This document shows positions 50,568 through 63,133 of a stretch of DNA of 64,000 nucleotides, piece by piece; positions within the stretch are counted from its first letter, which is position 1, and each line of letters begins with the position of its first letter. The notes below the pieces were generated by a model. That model was not told where the DNA came from. It ran no database searches and saw nothing but the letters and a program-made list of their open reading frames with translations. The position numbers were made by a program, and so were the translations under genes. This stretch comes from Solwaraspora sp. WMMA2056 (GTDB lineage Bacteria; Actinomycetota; Actinomycetes; Mycobacteriales; Micromonosporaceae), in contig NZ_CP128360.1 of the NCBI RefSeq assembly GCF_030345095.1, forward strand, positions 4,650,001 through 4,714,000. The letters run 5' to 3'.

Positions 50568-51611
50568 ATGTCGGCAAGCAATCCTGAGCAGGACTCCACC
50601 GGACTCCCACGGGTCAGCGCGATCGTGCTGGCCTGGGGCGCGGAGCCGCTGCTGCGGCGCAGCGTGGAGGCGCTGCTGCACTCGGCGAAGGTCGACGTCG
50701 ACGTCGTACTGGTCGACAACGGATGCACCACCGACGACGTCACCCACCTGCGGGAGGTCCCCGGGGTGAGCGTGGTCGGCCACGGTGAGAACGTCGGCTT
50801 CTCGGCCGGCTGCAACCTCGGCGTCGAGGCTTCCACCGGCGAGTACGTGGCGTTGATCAACGGCGACGCGGTGGTCGAACCGACCACCCTGGCTCGTCTG
50901 GTCGAGGAGCTCGCCGATCCCAGCATCGGCATCGCCGCCGGGGCGGTACGCCTGGCCGACGAGCCTGAGCTGTTGAACTCCAGCGGCAACGAGGTCCACG
51001 TGCTCGGCCTGAGCTGGATCGGCGGGTTCCGTCAGCGGGAGACCCGCACCGAACCGACCGAGACGGCCGGCGCGATGGGCGCCTGCCTGGTGACCCGACG
51101 GACCCACTGGGACCGGCTCGGCGGGTTCGACCCGCACTACTTCGCCTACCACGAGGACGCCGACCTGTCGTTGCGCACCTGGCGGGTCGGCCTTCGGGTG
51201 GTCAACGTACCGGACGCGGTGGCGTTGCACCGCTACGAGTTCAGCCGCAACAGCTTCAAGTTCTACCTGGTGGAACGTAACCGGGTGATGTTCGTCGTGA
51301 CCCTGTGGGGGGCCCGCTCACTGGTCCTGCTCGGCCCGCCGTTGCTGGCACTGGAGTTGGCGATGCTGGCGTTGGCCGCCAAGGACGGATGGTTGCGGGA
51401 CAAGCTCCGTGGCTACCGCTGGCTGTGGCAGCACCGGCGGCATCTGCGACACCGGCGGGCCCAGCTGCAGGCCGAACGGACCGTCGCCGACCGGGTCTGG
51501 ATGCGGGTGCTCACCGACCGGCTGGACACCCCGCTGATCAACCCACCGGGCACGCCGGTGTTCAACGCCGCGATGTCGGCCTACTGGCGGCTGGTGCGCC
51601 GCTGGGTGTGA
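50568..51611 (+). CDS. GT2 glycosyltransferase, rhamnosyltransferase-like
   Basis: Glycosyltransferase family 2 of 347 residues. VSAIVLAWGAEPLLRRSVEA (about 16-35) opens the nucleotide domain, then VLVDNGCTTDDVTHL, GENVGFSAGCNLGVE and INGDAVVEPTTL (DxD equivalent). FDPHYFAYHEDADLSLR is the acceptor-side catalytic block typical of rhamnosyltransferases such as WbbL. A hydrophobic segment (about 243-265) and a basic C-terminal tail suggest membrane association. It lies just after rmlBD, so it probably uses dTDP-rhamnose. AGGAGAG precedes ATG 50568. Confidence 0.88.
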   Translation: MSASNPEQDSTGLPRVSAIVLAWGAEPLLRRSVEALLHSAKVDVDVVLVDNGCTTDDVTHLREVPGVSVVGHGENVGFSAGCNLGVEASTGEYVALINGDAVVEPTTLARLVEELADPSIGIAAGAVRLADEPELLNSSGNEVHVLGLSWIGGFRQRETRTEPTETAGAMGACLVTRRTHWDRLGGFDPHYFAYHEDADLSLRTWRVGLRVVNVPDAVALHRYEFSRNSFKFYLVERNRVMFVVTLWGARSLVLLGPPLLALELAMLALAAKDGWLRDKLRGYRWLWQHRRHLRHRRAQLQAERTVADRVWMRVLTDRLDTPLINPPGTPVFNAAMSAYWRLVRRWV

Positions 51612-51618
51612 CACCCGG

Positions 51619-51662
51619 CGCGGGTCGGCGACGGCTGCTCGGCGTGCCGTCGCCGACCCGCG
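51619..51662. terminator. bidirectional terminator between the GT2 gene and prcA
   Basis: A perfect 17-bp stem (51619-51635 with 51646-51662) and a ten-base loop in the 60-bp gap between two converging genes (stops at 51611 and 51672). Confidence 0.75.
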
Positions 51663-51671
51663 TGATCGGCG

Positions 51672-52523
51672 TCAGTCCTGGTCGGTGTCGGCGGACCCCG
51701 CCGTGTCCTCCAGGTCGGCGGAGGCCGCCGACGAGGTCGGCTTGTCCGCTGCGGACCCGGGCAGCCGCGGGCCGTCCGTCCGGCTCGCCGCCTCGTCGTC
51801 GTCCGACGCCGGGTCGGCGGTCGTTTCGCCGTCGAGCAGCGCGGTGAGCGCGGCACCGGTCACCCGCCGGAACGTCCGCCCACGACGACGCCGGTCGAGC
51901 ACCGCCACCTCGAGTTGATTGGCGGCAAGGCTACGGGTCGTGCCGTTCTCCGCGCCGACGCCAGCGAGCGAACGCACCGCGAGCGAGATCGCGTCAGCCA
52001 GCGGCATGTCCGCCCGATGGTCCGCCCGCAGCGTGCCGGTGATCGCCTCGGCGTGCCCACCCATCGCCATGCAGCCGGGCTCGTCGGTCACCGAGCCGTC
52101 GTAGGTAAGCCGGTAGATCTCGTCCGCCGCCGGCTCCAGGCCCACCTCGGCGACGCAGATCTCGACCTCGAACGGCTTGGACTGCTCGGTGAAGATGGCA
52201 CCGAGGGTCTGCGCGTACGCGTTGGCGAGCGCCAGCCCGGTGACATCGCGCCGGTCGTAGCTCAGGCCGTTGAGGTCGGCCATCCGCACCCCGGCCCGCC
52301 GCAGGTTCTCGAACTCGTTGTAGCGGCCGACCGCGGCGAACCCGATCCGGTCGTAGATCTCACTCACCTTGTGCAGCGCGCTGGACAGGTTCTCCGCGAC
52401 GAAGAGGACCCCGCCCTCGTAGCTGAGCACGAGTGCGCTGCGGCCCCGGGCGATGCCCTTGCGGGCCAGCTCGGAACGGTCCCGCATGATCTGCTCGGGC
52501 GAGGCGTAGAACTGCATTGCCAC
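51672..52523 (-). CDS. prcA: 20S proteasome alpha subunit
   Basis: Non-catalytic outer-ring subunit of 283 residues. [20 protein letters not shown] (about 4-23) is the gating N-terminus and H0 helix. [18 protein letters not shown] and [20 protein letters not shown] are conserved core strands. The last 65 residues are an acidic, Ser/Ala-rich extension (ending in [11 protein letters not shown]) longer than in mycobacteria. It starts with GTG 52523 (AAGGAG upstream), or with the ATG two codons later. It is the last gene of the dop-pup-prcB-prcA run. Confidence 0.95.
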   Translation of the reverse strand: MAMQFYASPEQIMRDRSELARKGIARGRSALVLSYEGGVLFVAENLSSALHKVSEIYDRIGFAAVGRYNEFENLRRAGVRMADLNGLSYDRRDVTGLALANAYAQTLGAIFTEQSKPFEVEICVAEVGLEPAADEIYRLTYDGSVTDEPGCMAMGGHAEAITGTLRADHRADMPLADAISLAVRSLAGVGAENGTTRSLAANQLEVAVLDRRRRGRTFRRVTGAALTALLDGETTADPASDDDEAASRTDGPRLPGSAADKPTSSAASADLEDTAGSADTDQD

Positions 52524-52588
52524 GGCGGCGGCTCTCCTTCGGCCAGGTGGATCGACGACAGCGGACGCGACGGTCGGTGGTGGACCGC

Positions 52589-53428
52589 TCAGCCGCCGGG
52601 ATTCTCGGTACGCGCGGCGACGACGGCCTCAGCGATCTCGGCGGACTCCGCGTCGGTGAGCCGATGAGTGCCCTCGGCGGTCGCGGTCATCACCACCGGG
52701 AAGATCCGGCGGGTGAGGTCCGGGCCGCCGGTGGCGGTGTCGTCGTCGGCGGCGTCGTAGAGTGCCTCGACCGCGAGCCGGACCGCCTCGGCGCTGCTGA
52801 GCCCGGACCGGTAGCGCTTCTTCAACGCGGCCTTGGCGAACAGCGAACCTGAACCGATCGCGTCGTAGCCGGTCGTCTCGTACGGGCCGCCGGTCACGTC
52901 GAAGCTGAAGATCCGGCCCGCCGTGGCGGGGTCGGTGGCGGCCAGGTCGTAGCCGGCGAACAGCGGCACCACTGCCAGGCCCTGCAGGGCGGCCCCGAGA
53001 TTGTTGCGGATCATCGAGGCGAGGCGGTTCGCCTTTCCGTCGAGGGAGAGGACCGCGCCCTCCATCTTCTCGTAGTGCTCCAGCTCGACCTGGAACAGCC
53101 GCATCAGCTCGATGCCGATGCCGGCCGTGCCGGCGATGCCGATCAGCGAGTACGCGTCGGCCGGATGCACCTTCTCGATGTCCCGGTTGGCGATCAGGTT
53201 GCCCATCGTCGCCCGCCGGTCACCGGCCATCACGACACCGTCGGCGGTGACGAGGGTGACGATCGTGGTGGCGTGCGGCGCGACGTCGGCACTGAGCCCG
53301 GGCGGCAGCGGGCGGCGCCCCGGCAGCAGCTCGGGTGCGGCCATCGCCAGGAACTGGGTGAAGGAGGACGTCCCCGCGTTGGTGAACACGTCCGGTAGGC
53401 GCCCGGATGGATCGAATCCCGCTGCCAC
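52589..53428 (-). CDS. prcB: 20S proteasome beta subunit
   Basis: Catalytic subunit of 279 residues from GTG 53428. A 53-residue propeptide is removed before T54 (PHA then [19 protein letters not shown]), exposing the N-terminal threonine nucleophile. Counting from T1, D17 and K33 are in place ([16 protein letters not shown]), so it should be active. Later [16 protein letters not shown] and [16 protein letters not shown] are typical. AGAGGG lies six bases before the start. The gap to prcA is 65 bases. Confidence 0.96.
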   Translation of the reverse strand: MAAGFDPSGRLPDVFTNAGTSSFTQFLAMAAPELLPGRRPLPPGLSADVAPHATTIVTLVTADGVVMAGDRRATMGNLIANRDIEKVHPADAYSLIGIAGTAGIGIELMRLFQVELEHYEKMEGAVLSLDGKANRLASMIRNNLGAALQGLAVVPLFAGYDLAATDPATAGRIFSFDVTGGPYETTGYDAIGSGSLFAKAALKKRYRSGLSSAEAVRLAVEALYDAADDDTATGGPDLTRRIFPVVMTATAEGTHRLTDAESAEIAEAVVAARTENPGG

Positions 53429-53567
53429 GTGGTCCCTCTCTGCAGAACGTGAACGCCTCGACCAGCCAGCTGTCACAGCCATCCGACCGGTCGAGGGCCG
53501 CCGTGTGGTTGAAGCAGACTAGCGTGCGCGCCCGGCGGGCGCGATCATCACCCGCTGGGCGCGGCGG

Positions 53568-53783
53568 CTACTGGCCGCCCTTCTGGACGTACCCCCGGAC
53601 GAACTCCTCGGCGTTCTCCTCGAGGACCGAGTCGATCTCGTCGAGCAGGTCGTCGACGTCCTCGGTGATCTCCGCGTGCCGCTGTGCGACCTCGGGGTCG
53701 ACCTCGGTGACCGCCTCGTCGACCTCCTCGGCCCGGCGGGTCTTGCCGGACTGGGACTGCCCTGCGTTGTCACGGGTAGCCAT
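53568..53783 (-). CDS. pup: prokaryotic ubiquitin-like protein Pup
   Basis: Protein modifier of 71 residues, intrinsically disordered and acidic. The central helix (about 25-55, AQRHAEITEDVDDLLDEIDS) binds the Mpa/ARC coiled coil. It ends in YVQKGGQ: the C-terminal Gln must be deamidated to Glu by Dop before PafA can use it. ATG 53783 has GAGGAGG eight bases upstream; the frame is open five codons further but without a better signal. Confidence 0.97.
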   Translation of the reverse strand: MATRDNAGQSQSGKTRRAEEVDEAVTEVDPEVAQRHAEITEDVDDLLDEIDSVLEENAEEFVRGYVQKGGQ

Positions 53784-53877
53784 CAGGTGCCTCCTCAACG
53801 ATCGCCTGAGTGAAACTTACCTCGCGACGGCGGCGGCGGGCGAGGTGACCGCGCGCCCCGCCGCCAGCGCGGCGACG

Positions 53878-55395
53878 TCAACTGTTGGTGAGCGCTTCCA
53901 GCAGGTCCTTCGCGCTGGCGCAGCGGTCGAACAGTGCACCGACATGTGCCCGGGTACCCCGCTCGGGTTCCATCATCGGCACCCGGACCAGCGACTCGCG
54001 ACCGACGTCGAAGATGACCGAATCCCAGCTGGCCGCGACGACCTCCGAGGCGTACTGGGCCAGGCAGCGGCCCCGGAAGTAGGCCCGGGTGTCCTCCGGC
54101 GGTTCGACCATGGCGCTGCGGGTCTCGGCGTCGTCGAGCAGGGTCCGCATCGCGCCCCGGCTGACCAGTCGGTGGTAGAGGCCCTTCTCCGGTCGGACGT
54201 CGGCGTACTGCAGATCGACCAGTTGCAGCTTCGGCGACGCCCAGGTCAGCCCTTCCCGTTCCCGGTAGCCCTCGAGCAGCCGCAACTTCGCGACCCAGTC
54301 GAGGTCGGACGCGCAGGACAGCACGTCGCGGCCGAGCCGGTCCAGGACGTCCTCCCACCGGTCGAGCACGTCGGCCGTGGCGTCGTCGACGTCGTCGCCG
54401 TACCGGTCGGCGACAAAGGCCTTCACCCGCTCGAAGAATGCCCACTGCAGGTCGAGCGCGGTCAGCCGCCGCCCGTCACGCAGCCGCATCAGGTGCGACA
54501 GCGACGGGTCGTGACTGACCGCCTTGAGCTCGGCGACCGGATCGGCGATGCCGAGGTCGGCGCCGAGCGCCTTCTCCTCGATCATGGTCAGGATCAGCGA
54601 CGTGGTGCCGACCTTGAGGTACGTGGAGATCTCCGACAGGTTCGCGTCACCGATGATCACGTGCAGCCGGCGGTACTTGTCCGCATCGGCGTGCGGCTCG
54701 TCGCGGGTGTTGATGATCGGCCGCTTCAGCGTGGTCTCCAGGCCGACCTCGACCTCGAAGAAGTCGGCCCGCTGGGAGATCTGGAACCCGGCGTGCCCGC
54801 CGTCCTGACCGATGCCGACCCGACCCGCGCCGCAGACGATCTGCCGGGTGACGAAGAACGGTGTCAGATACGCGACGATGTCGGCGAACGGCGTCTGCCG
54901 CCGCATCAGGTAGTTCTCGTGCGCGCCGTAGCTGGCACCCTTGTTGTCGGTGTTGTTCTTGTACAGCTGGATCGGGTGGGCGCCGGGGATGGTCGCCGCG
55001 CGACGGGCCGCCTCGGCCATCACCCGCTCCCCCGCCTTGTCCCACCGGACCAGGTCACGCGGGTTGGTCACCTCGGGGGTGGAGTACTCCGGGTGTGCGT
55101 GGTCGACATAGAGCCGGGCACCGTTGGTGAGGATCACGTTGGCCAGGCCCAGGTCCTCGTCGGCGAGCGCCTCGGCCGGGTCGTACGCCGCACCCGAGTA
55201 CGTGAAGCCGCGGGCGTCACGCAGCGGCGACTCCTCCTCGTAGTCCCACCGGGCCCGGCCGCCCCGGTTCAACTCGGGCCGGGCGCCGTAGGCGTTGACC
55301 ACCTGCGAGGAGGTCACCATCGGGTTGGCTCCGGGCTGGCCGGGTACGGAGATGCCGTACTCCACCTCGGTGCCCATGATCCGCCGCACACTCAT
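53878..55395 (-). CDS. dop: Pup deamidase/depupylase Dop
   Basis: Paralogue of PafA, 505 residues. It deamidates the C-terminal Gln of Pup and removes Pup from tagged proteins. [20 protein letters not shown] holds the first catalytic acids. Residues about 40-75 ([20 protein letters not shown]) form the Dop-specific loop absent from Paf[39 protein letters not shown] and [20 protein letters not shown] are the shared ATP/metal blocks. It is first in a minus-strand run with pup, prcB and prcA; the promoter should lie in 55396-55532. Confidence 0.96.
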   Translation of the reverse strand: MSVRRIMGTEVEYGISVPGQPGANPMVTSSQVVNAYGARPELNRGGRARWDYEEESPLRDARGFTYSGAAYDPAEALADEDLGLANVILTNGARLYVDHAHPEYSTPEVTNPRDLVRWDKAGERVMAEAARRAATIPGAHPIQLYKNNTDNKGASYGAHENYLMRRQTPFADIVAYLTPFFVTRQIVCGAGRVGIGQDGGHAGFQISQRADFFEVEVGLETTLKRPIINTRDEPHADADKYRRLHVIIGDANLSEISTYLKVGTTSLILTMIEEKALGADLGIADPVAELKAVSHDPSLSHLMRLRDGRRLTALDLQWAFFERVKAFVADRYGDDVDDATADVLDRWEDVLDRLGRDVLSCASDLDWVAKLRLLEGYREREGLTWASPKLQLVDLQYADVRPEKGLYHRLVSRGAMRTLLDDAETRSAMVEPPEDTRAYFRGRCLAQYASEVVAASWDSVIFDVGRESLVRVPMMEPERGTRAHVGALFDRCASAKDLLEALTNS

Positions 55396-55532
55396 GCCGT
55401 TACCTCATCGCTTCCCTTGGTGCCGGTCAGGTCGAGCGTAGTCCGCGCGGGGGCGGATCCGGACGCGGCGTGCCTGTCGGCTCCTCGGACCGCGCATCGG
55501 GACATCCGGCACCAGGGATGCCGGTAGGAGCC

Positions 55533-55585
55533 GCACGACGGCGGTGGCCCGCACCCGGTCCGGGTGCGGGCCACCGCCGTCGTGC
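55533..55585 (-). terminator. terminator of mpa/arc
   Basis: A perfect 25-bp GC stem (55533-55557 with 55561-55585) with a three-base loop, starting one base after the mpa stop at 55587. It separates mpa from the dop-pup-prcBA transcript. Confidence 0.9.
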
Positions 55586-55586
55586 C

Positions 55587-57368
55587 TCAGAGGTACTGGC
55601 CTGTGTTGCTGGCCGTCTCGATCGACCGGCCGGCCTCGGTCCCCTTGCCGCCGGAGACGAGGGTACGGATGTAGACGATCCGCTCCCCCTTCTTGCCGGA
55701 GATCCGGGCCCAGTCGTCCGGGTTGGTGGTGTTCGGCAGGTCCTCGTTCTCCCGGAACTCGTCCACGCAGGCGTCGAGCAGATGCTGCAGCCGCAGCCCC
55801 TTGCGCCCCGAGGTGAGGAACTCCTTGATCGCCATCTTCTTGCCCCGGTCGACGATGTTCTGGATCATCGCGCCGGAGTTGAAGTCCTTGAAGTACAGGA
55901 CCTCCTTGTCGCCGTTGGCGTAGGTGACCTCCAGGAAGCGGTTCTCGTCGGTCTCCGAGTACATCCGCAGCACCACGGCGTCGATCATCGCCGACACGGT
56001 GGCCTGCGGGTCGTTGCCGTGCTCGGCGAGATCGTCGGCGTGCAGCGGCAACCCGGTGAGGATGTACTTGGAGAAGATGTCCTTGGCCGCCTCGGCGTCC
56101 GGACGCTCGATCTTGATCTTGACGTCCAGCCGGCCGGGCCGCAGGATCGCCGGATCGATCATGTCCTCCCGGTTGGAGGCACCGATCACGATCACGTTCT
56201 CCAGGCCCTCGACCCCGTCGATCTCGCTGAGCAGCTGCGGGACGATGGTGTTCTCCACGTCCGAGGAGACCCCGGAGCCCCGGGTCCGGAAGACCGAGTC
56301 CATCTCGTCGAAGAACACGATCACCGGAGTGCCCTCGCCGGCCTTCTCCCGGGCCCGCTGGAAGATCAACCGGATGTGCCGCTCGGTCTCGCCGACGTAC
56401 TTGTTGAGCAGCTCCGGGCCCTTGATGTTGAGGAAGAAGCTGGTGTGCTTCTCCTCGCCACGCCGCTCGGCGATCTTCTTTGCCAGCGAGTTGGCCACCG
56501 CCTTGGCGATGAGCGTCTTGCCGCAACCCGGCGGACCGTAGAGCAGGATGCCCTTCGGCGGCCGCAACTGGTGCTCGCGGAACAGCTCCGCGTGCAGGAA
56601 CGGCAGCTCCACCGCGTCGCGGATCTGCTCGATCTGGGAGTGCAGGCCACCGATGTCGGTGTAGTCGACGTCCGGCACCTCCTCCAGCACCAGCTCCTCG
56701 ACCTCGCTCTTCGGGATGCGCTCGTAGGCGTACGCCGACCGGGGCTCGATCATCAACGAGTCACCGGCCCGCAACGCGGCGCCCACCAGCGTCTCCGCCA
56801 GATGGACCACCCGCTCCTCGTCGGCATGCGAGATGACCAGCGCACGGTCACTCGCCTCGCCGGTCGGGTTGTCGAGGAGCTCCTTGAGCATCACCACCTC
56901 GCCGACCCGCTCGTAACCGAACGCGTCGACCACGTTGAGCGCGTCGTTGAGCAGGACCTCCTGTCCGCGTTGGAGCTCGTCGGCGTCCAACGACGGAGAG
57001 AGCGCCACCCGCAGCTTCCGGCCGCCGGTGAACACGTCCACCGTGCCGTCGGCATGTCGGGCCAGGAAGACGCCGTACCCGCTGGGCGGTTGCGCCAGCC
57101 GGTCGATCTCCTCCTTGAGCGTGACGATCTGGGCGCGGGCCTCCTTGAGGGTGGCCACGAGCCGTTCGTTGTTCTCGGTCAGTCGGGCCAGCTGCGCCTG
57201 CGCTGCCGCCAGCCGTTCCTCGAGCTGCCGGACGTGTCGGGGGCTTTCGGTCAACTTGCGCCGCACCAGAGCGAGTTCCTCTTGAAGAAACGCGACCTGG
57301 GTGGAGAGATCGTGGGCCTCCTTCTCCCACCGTGCGGCGCGCGAGTCCGCGTCGTCGCTGCGTGCCAC
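55587..57368 (-). CDS. mpa: proteasomal AAA+ ATPase Mpa/ARC
   Basis: Ring ATPase of 593 residues that unfolds pupylated proteins into the 20S core. The N-terminal coiled coil (about 18-92) binds Pup; two OB-fold domains follow (about 95-230). The AAA+ domain has Walker A GPPGCGKT (278-285), Walker B FFDEMDS (about 345) and the second region of homology with [14 protein letters not shown]. The C-terminus TGQYL provides the penultimate Tyr that docks on the alpha ring. It is transcribed alone, upstream of dop, and is divergent from a ferredoxin gene. Confidence 0.97.
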   Translation of the reverse strand: MARSDDADSRAARWEKEAHDLSTQVAFLQEELALVRRKLTESPRHVRQLEERLAAAQAQLARLTENNERLVATLKEARAQIVTLKEEIDRLAQPPSGYGVFLARHADGTVDVFTGGRKLRVALSPSLDADELQRGQEVLLNDALNVVDAFGYERVGEVVMLKELLDNPTGEASDRALVISHADEERVVHLAETLVGAALRAGDSLMIEPRSAYAYERIPKSEVEELVLEEVPDVDYTDIGGLHSQIEQIRDAVELPFLHAELFREHQLRPPKGILLYGPPGCGKTLIAKAVANSLAKKIAERRGEEKHTSFFLNIKGPELLNKYVGETERHIRLIFQRAREKAGEGTPVIVFFDEMDSVFRTRGSGVSSDVENTIVPQLLSEIDGVEGLENVIVIGASNREDMIDPAILRPGRLDVKIKIERPDAEAAKDIFSKYILTGLPLHADDLAEHGNDPQATVSAMIDAVVLRMYSETDENRFLEVTYANGDKEVLYFKDFNSGAMIQNIVDRGKKMAIKEFLTSGRKGLRLQHLLDACVDEFRENEDLPNTTNPDDWARISGKKGERIVYIRTLVSGGKGTEAGRSIETASNTGQYL

Positions 57369-57571
57369 GTCCCACCTCCCCGGGGGCTAAAACGTACTGC
57401 CCTAACACTAGCTGTTTGCCGGACGTTTCGAACCCACGCAACACAGTCGTCCCACAACGTTGATCGCTTTGTTCACGTCACCGGGGGTCCGGAGGGGCGC
57501 TGGCGTGCCGCCGACCCGGCGTGTCGGGTACCGTCGAGCGCGACCATGGTCAGCATCCAGGGAGGGCACTC

Positions 57572-57901
57572 GTGACGACCCCGGCCGAGATCCGGGCCAC
57601 CGACGCACCGGGGGCACCGACCGACGCACACCTGCAGGTCTGGGTCGACCAGGACCTCTGCACCGGCGACGGGCTCTGCGTGCAGTACGCCCGGGACGTG
57701 TTCGAGTTCGACATCGACGGGCTCGCCTACGTCAAGGACGACGAAGGGCAACTGCAGGTCGCCGAGGGCGCCCGGGTCGCCGTACCGGCGCACCTGCGGC
57801 TGGACGTCATCGACGCGGCCAAGGACTGCCCCGGTGAGTGCATCCACGTGGTGCGCGCCGACGACCAGGTCGAGGTCGCCGGTCCGGCGGCTGACAGCTG
57901 A
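57572..57901 (+). CDS. ferredoxin ([3Fe-4S]/[4Fe-4S] type)
   Basis: Small electron carrier of 109 residues from GTG 57572, preceded by GGAGGG. Cys30 and Cys36 (CTGDGLC) with Cys86 and Cys90 (DCPGECIHV) make the cluster-binding set typical of the single-cluster ferredoxins that serve cytochromes P450 and other oxygenases. The insert between the Cys pairs (about 40-80, YVKDDEGQLQVAEGARVAVP) is the usual acidic region. No P450 gene is near. It shares a 203-bp divergent promoter region with mpa. Confidence 0.9.
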   Translation: MTTPAEIRATDAPGAPTDAHLQVWVDQDLCTGDGLCVQYARDVFEFDIDGLAYVKDDEGQLQVAEGARVAVPAHLRLDVIDAAKDCPGECIHVVRADDQVEVAGPAADS

Positions 57902-57943
57902 CAGCTGACGAGGATCCTGACCGGGGTTCGGACGCGGCCAGGA

Positions 57944-60671
<2,728 letters not shown>

Positions 60672-60801
60672 CAGCACGATGCTACGGAACACCCGGTCGC
60701 CCGCCGCGCACGGTTTGCCCCTCTGGTCGGCCCACGCCCCGGCCGACGCCACGCCCCGGGCGCGGGCCGGGGCGTCACACCCGTGCCATACCCTGCCTGC
60801 C

Positions 60802-61767
60802 ATGACAGCGGAAACGGTACGGCGCACGACGATCGGCGCGGACGGCGCACCCGAGGCCGAACATCCCCGGCACGCCACCCTCTCGCCGTCGCGTGCCGCC
60901 GACTTCAAGACCTGCCCGCTGCTGTACCGCTTCCGCAGTATCGACCGGCTGCCGGAACGGCCCACCGCCGACCAGGCCCGCGGCACGCTGGTGCACGCGG
61001 TGCTGGAGCGGCTGTTCGACCTGCCCGCGCCGGACCGGACCCCGCAGGCCGCCGCCGATCTGGTGGCACCGCAGTGGCAACGGCTGCTCGCCGAGGATCC
61101 GGCACTGGCCGGTGTCCTCGCCGACCCGGCCACGACCGGCACGCTCGGCGAGGACACCGGCCCGGAGGCACCAGGCGACGCAAGCCACACCGTCGGCCCG
61201 CAACAGGAGACGTTCCTCGCCGCCGCCCGCCGGTTGCTGGACGGGTACTTCACCGTCGAGGATCCCCGTCGGCTGGAGCCGGCCGAGCGGGAGACCCTGA
61301 TCAACGCTGTGGTCGACGACGAGTTGCTGATCCGCGGCTACATCGACCGGCTCGACGTCTCGCCCAGCGGCGACCTGCGGGTGGTCGACTACAAGACCGG
61401 CGGCGCGCCCCGGGAGGCGTTCGAGTCCCGGGCGCTGTTCCAGCTGAAGTTCTACGCGCTGGTGCTGTGGCGCACCCGGGGGGTGGTCCCCCGGGTGCTG
61501 CGCCTGGTGTACCTGCGCGACGCCGAGATCTGCGACTACACGCCGGACGCCGAGGAACTGCTGCGCTTCGAACGCACCGTCGTGGCGCTGTGGCGGGCGA
61601 TCCTGCAGGCGACCCGCAGCGGTGACTTCCGGCCCAAGCCCAGCCGGCTCTGCGACTGGTGCAGCTACCAGGCGTACTGCCCGTCGTACGGCGGGACGCC
61701 GCCGCCGTACCCCGACCCGGGTGTGCCGGGCGGGCCGCCCTCCGGCCCGGGGGCCGTCTCCTCCTGA
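60802..61767 (+). CDS. RecB-family PD-(D/E)XK exonuclease
   Basis: Cas4/RecB-like nuclease of 321 residues. LSPSRAADFKTCPLLYRFRS (about 26-45) and ARGTLVHAVLERLFDL (with His) form the N-terminal helical part. GYIDRLDVSPSGDLRVVDYK (about 180-199) has the catalytic Asp, Asp and Lys. LCDWCSYQAYC with an earlier Cys (C39) supplies four Cys for an iron-sulfur cluster, as in AddB/Cas4. The tail is Pro/Gly-rich. The stop lies inside a 20-bp tandem duplication. It is probably a DNA-repair nuclease; no CRISPR is near. Confidence 0.92.
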   Translation: MTAETVRRTTIGADGAPEAEHPRHATLSPSRAADFKTCPLLYRFRSIDRLPERPTADQARGTLVHAVLERLFDLPAPDRTPQAAADLVAPQWQRLLAEDPALAGVLADPATTGTLGEDTGPEAPGDASHTVGPQQETFLAAARRLLDGYFTVEDPRRLEPAERETLINAVVDDELLIRGYIDRLDVSPSGDLRVVDYKTGGAPREAFESRALFQLKFYALVLWRTRGVVPRVLRLVYLRDAEICDYTPDAEELLRFERTVVALWRAILQATRSGDFRPKPSRLCDWCSYQAYCPSYGGTPPPYPDPGVPGGPPSGPGAVSS

Positions 61768-61787
61768 CAGGGGCCGTCTCCTCCTGA
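61750..61787 (+). repeat. tandem 18-base duplication spanning a stop codon
   Basis: GGGGCCGTCTCCTCCTGA occurs at 61750-61767 and again at 61770-61787, two bases apart. The first copy contains the stop codon of the nuclease gene. It looks like a recent slippage duplication. Confidence 0.8.
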
Positions 61788-61795
61788 AGGAGGAG
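61778..61795 (+). promoter_or_regulatory. hairpin pairing a Shine-Dalgarno-like run
   Basis: CTCCTCCT (61778-61785) can pair with AGGAGGAG (61788-61795) around a two-base turn. The right arm is the only strong ribosome-binding sequence before the histidine kinase gene, so folding could hide it. The left arm derives from the second copy of the tandem duplication. Confidence 0.4.
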
Positions 61796-61852
61796 GTGAG
61801 GTTCGCGCCGTGGCGGGCGGACCGGTCCGACGTCACCGGCTACCGTCGCGAC

Positions 61853-63133
61853 ATGCCACCCGCCACGCCCGGTACGCCCGTCGTCCGCCGTGTGGCGTAC
61901 CGCTGGTGGCGCCGTGCGCGGGCGGCGGGGCCGGCCGGACCCGCCGCAGGGCTGCTGGCCCGCGACGGGCTGCTGGCGGCGGCGATGGTCCTGGTCGACC
62001 TGGCGCTCACCGCGATCGGCCCACCGGAGATCGACGCCGGTCTCGGCTGGCCGGCGATCGTCGGCTGGGGCGTCCTGGCCGCGGTGCCGATCGCGGCCCG
62101 CCGGGTGCTCGTCTGGCCGGCGGTCGTGGTCAGCGCCGCGACCCTGGCGATTCCGCTGGCCACCGGCCACCAGCCCGCCGGTATCGGGCTCGGGCTGATC
62201 ATCATGACCTACACCGCCGCGTGCTGGCTACCGCTGCGCGGTGCCGTGATCGCCACGACCATGCTGTGGCTGCCGGTCGTGACGGCCAACGCCCTGCTGC
62301 TACCGGATCCGCAGACACCCGACCTGTCCTGGCCGTACCTGGTGTTCATCAACGGGCTCACCGCGCTGGTCAGTTTCTTCATCGGCCGGGCGGTGCACGC
62401 CCGGCGCGCCTCGACGCTGGCGCTGACCGAACGCGCCAGGGTCGCCGAGGCCAACCAGCGGGTCGCCGCCGAGCAGGCCGTCGCCGACGAACGGCGGCGC
62501 ATCGCCCGCGAACTGCACGACGTGGTGGCGCACCACGTCAGCGTGATGGGGGTGCTCGCCACCGGGGCACGACGGGTGCTGCACCGCGACCCCGACGCCG
62601 CCGACGAGGCGCTCGGCACGATCGCCGAGACCAGCCGCAGCACCCTGCGGGAGATGCGCCGACTGCTCGACGTCCTGCGTACCGACGCCGAACCGGCCGG
62701 CGCCGAACTGGCACCCCAGCCCGGGCTCAGCGGCATCCAGTCACTTGTCGAACAGATACGCGAGGCGGGCCTGCCGGTGACGTTACGGGTCGACGGGGTA
62801 CCGGGCGAGCTCGACCCGGGGGTGACGTTGACGCTCTACCGGATCGTGCAGGAGGCGCTCACCAACGCCCTGAAACACGCCGGCACGCCGGCCACCGCCG
62901 AGGTACGGCTCAGCTTCGGCATCTACTGGCTGATCGTCGAGGTGTTCGACACCGGTCGGGGCCCCGCCCCGGAGCGGACCCGGTTGGGACACGGTCTGGT
63001 CGGCATGCGCGAGCGGGTCGCCCTGTACGGTGGCACGCTGCGGACCGGTCCCCGACCCGGCGGCGGCTTCCGCATCTACGCCAAGCTGCCGATGGAGCAG
63101 TTGGGCGCGGCGAACCGAGAAGGAGCACCGTGA
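61853..63133 (+). CDS. sensor histidine kinase (NarL/DesK-type, HisKA_3)
   Basis: Membrane sensor kinase of 426 residues. Four to five membrane segments (about 35-180) are followed by the dimerisation helix RRRIARELHDVVAHHVSVMG with phospho-acceptor H222. The HATPase domain (about 320-415) has the N box YRIVQEALTNALKHA, then DTGRGP and GHGLVGMRERV. The start is uncertain: ATG 61853 lacks a Shine-Dalgarno and could be leaderless; a GTG at 61796 sits directly behind AAGGAGGAG and would add 19 residues. GTGA coupling links it to its response regulator. The stimulus is unknown. Confidence 0.9.
   Translation: MPPATPGTPVVRRVAYRWWRRARAAGPAGPAAGLLARDGLLAAAMVLVDLALTAIGPPEIDAGLGWPAIVGWGVLAAVPIAARRVLVWPAVVVSAATLAIPLATGHQPAGIGLGLIIMTYTAACWLPLRGAVIATTMLWLPVVTANALLLPDPQTPDLSWPYLVFINGLTALVSFFIGRAVHARRASTLALTERARVAEANQRVAAEQAVADERRRIARELHDVVAHHVSVMGVLATGARRVLHRDPDAADEALGTIAETSRSTLREMRRLLDVLRTDAEPAGAELAPQPGLSGIQSLVEQIREAGLPVTLRVDGVPGELDPGVTLTLYRIVQEALTNALKHAGTPATAEVRLSFGIYWLIVEVFDTGRGPAPERTRLGHGLVGMRERVALYGGTLRTGPRPGGGFRIYAKLPMEQLGAANREGAP

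Noticed and set aside
60802-61767. Cas4 of a CRISPR system
   Set aside because: No repeats or other cas genes in the window; size and context fit a RecB-like repair nuclease.
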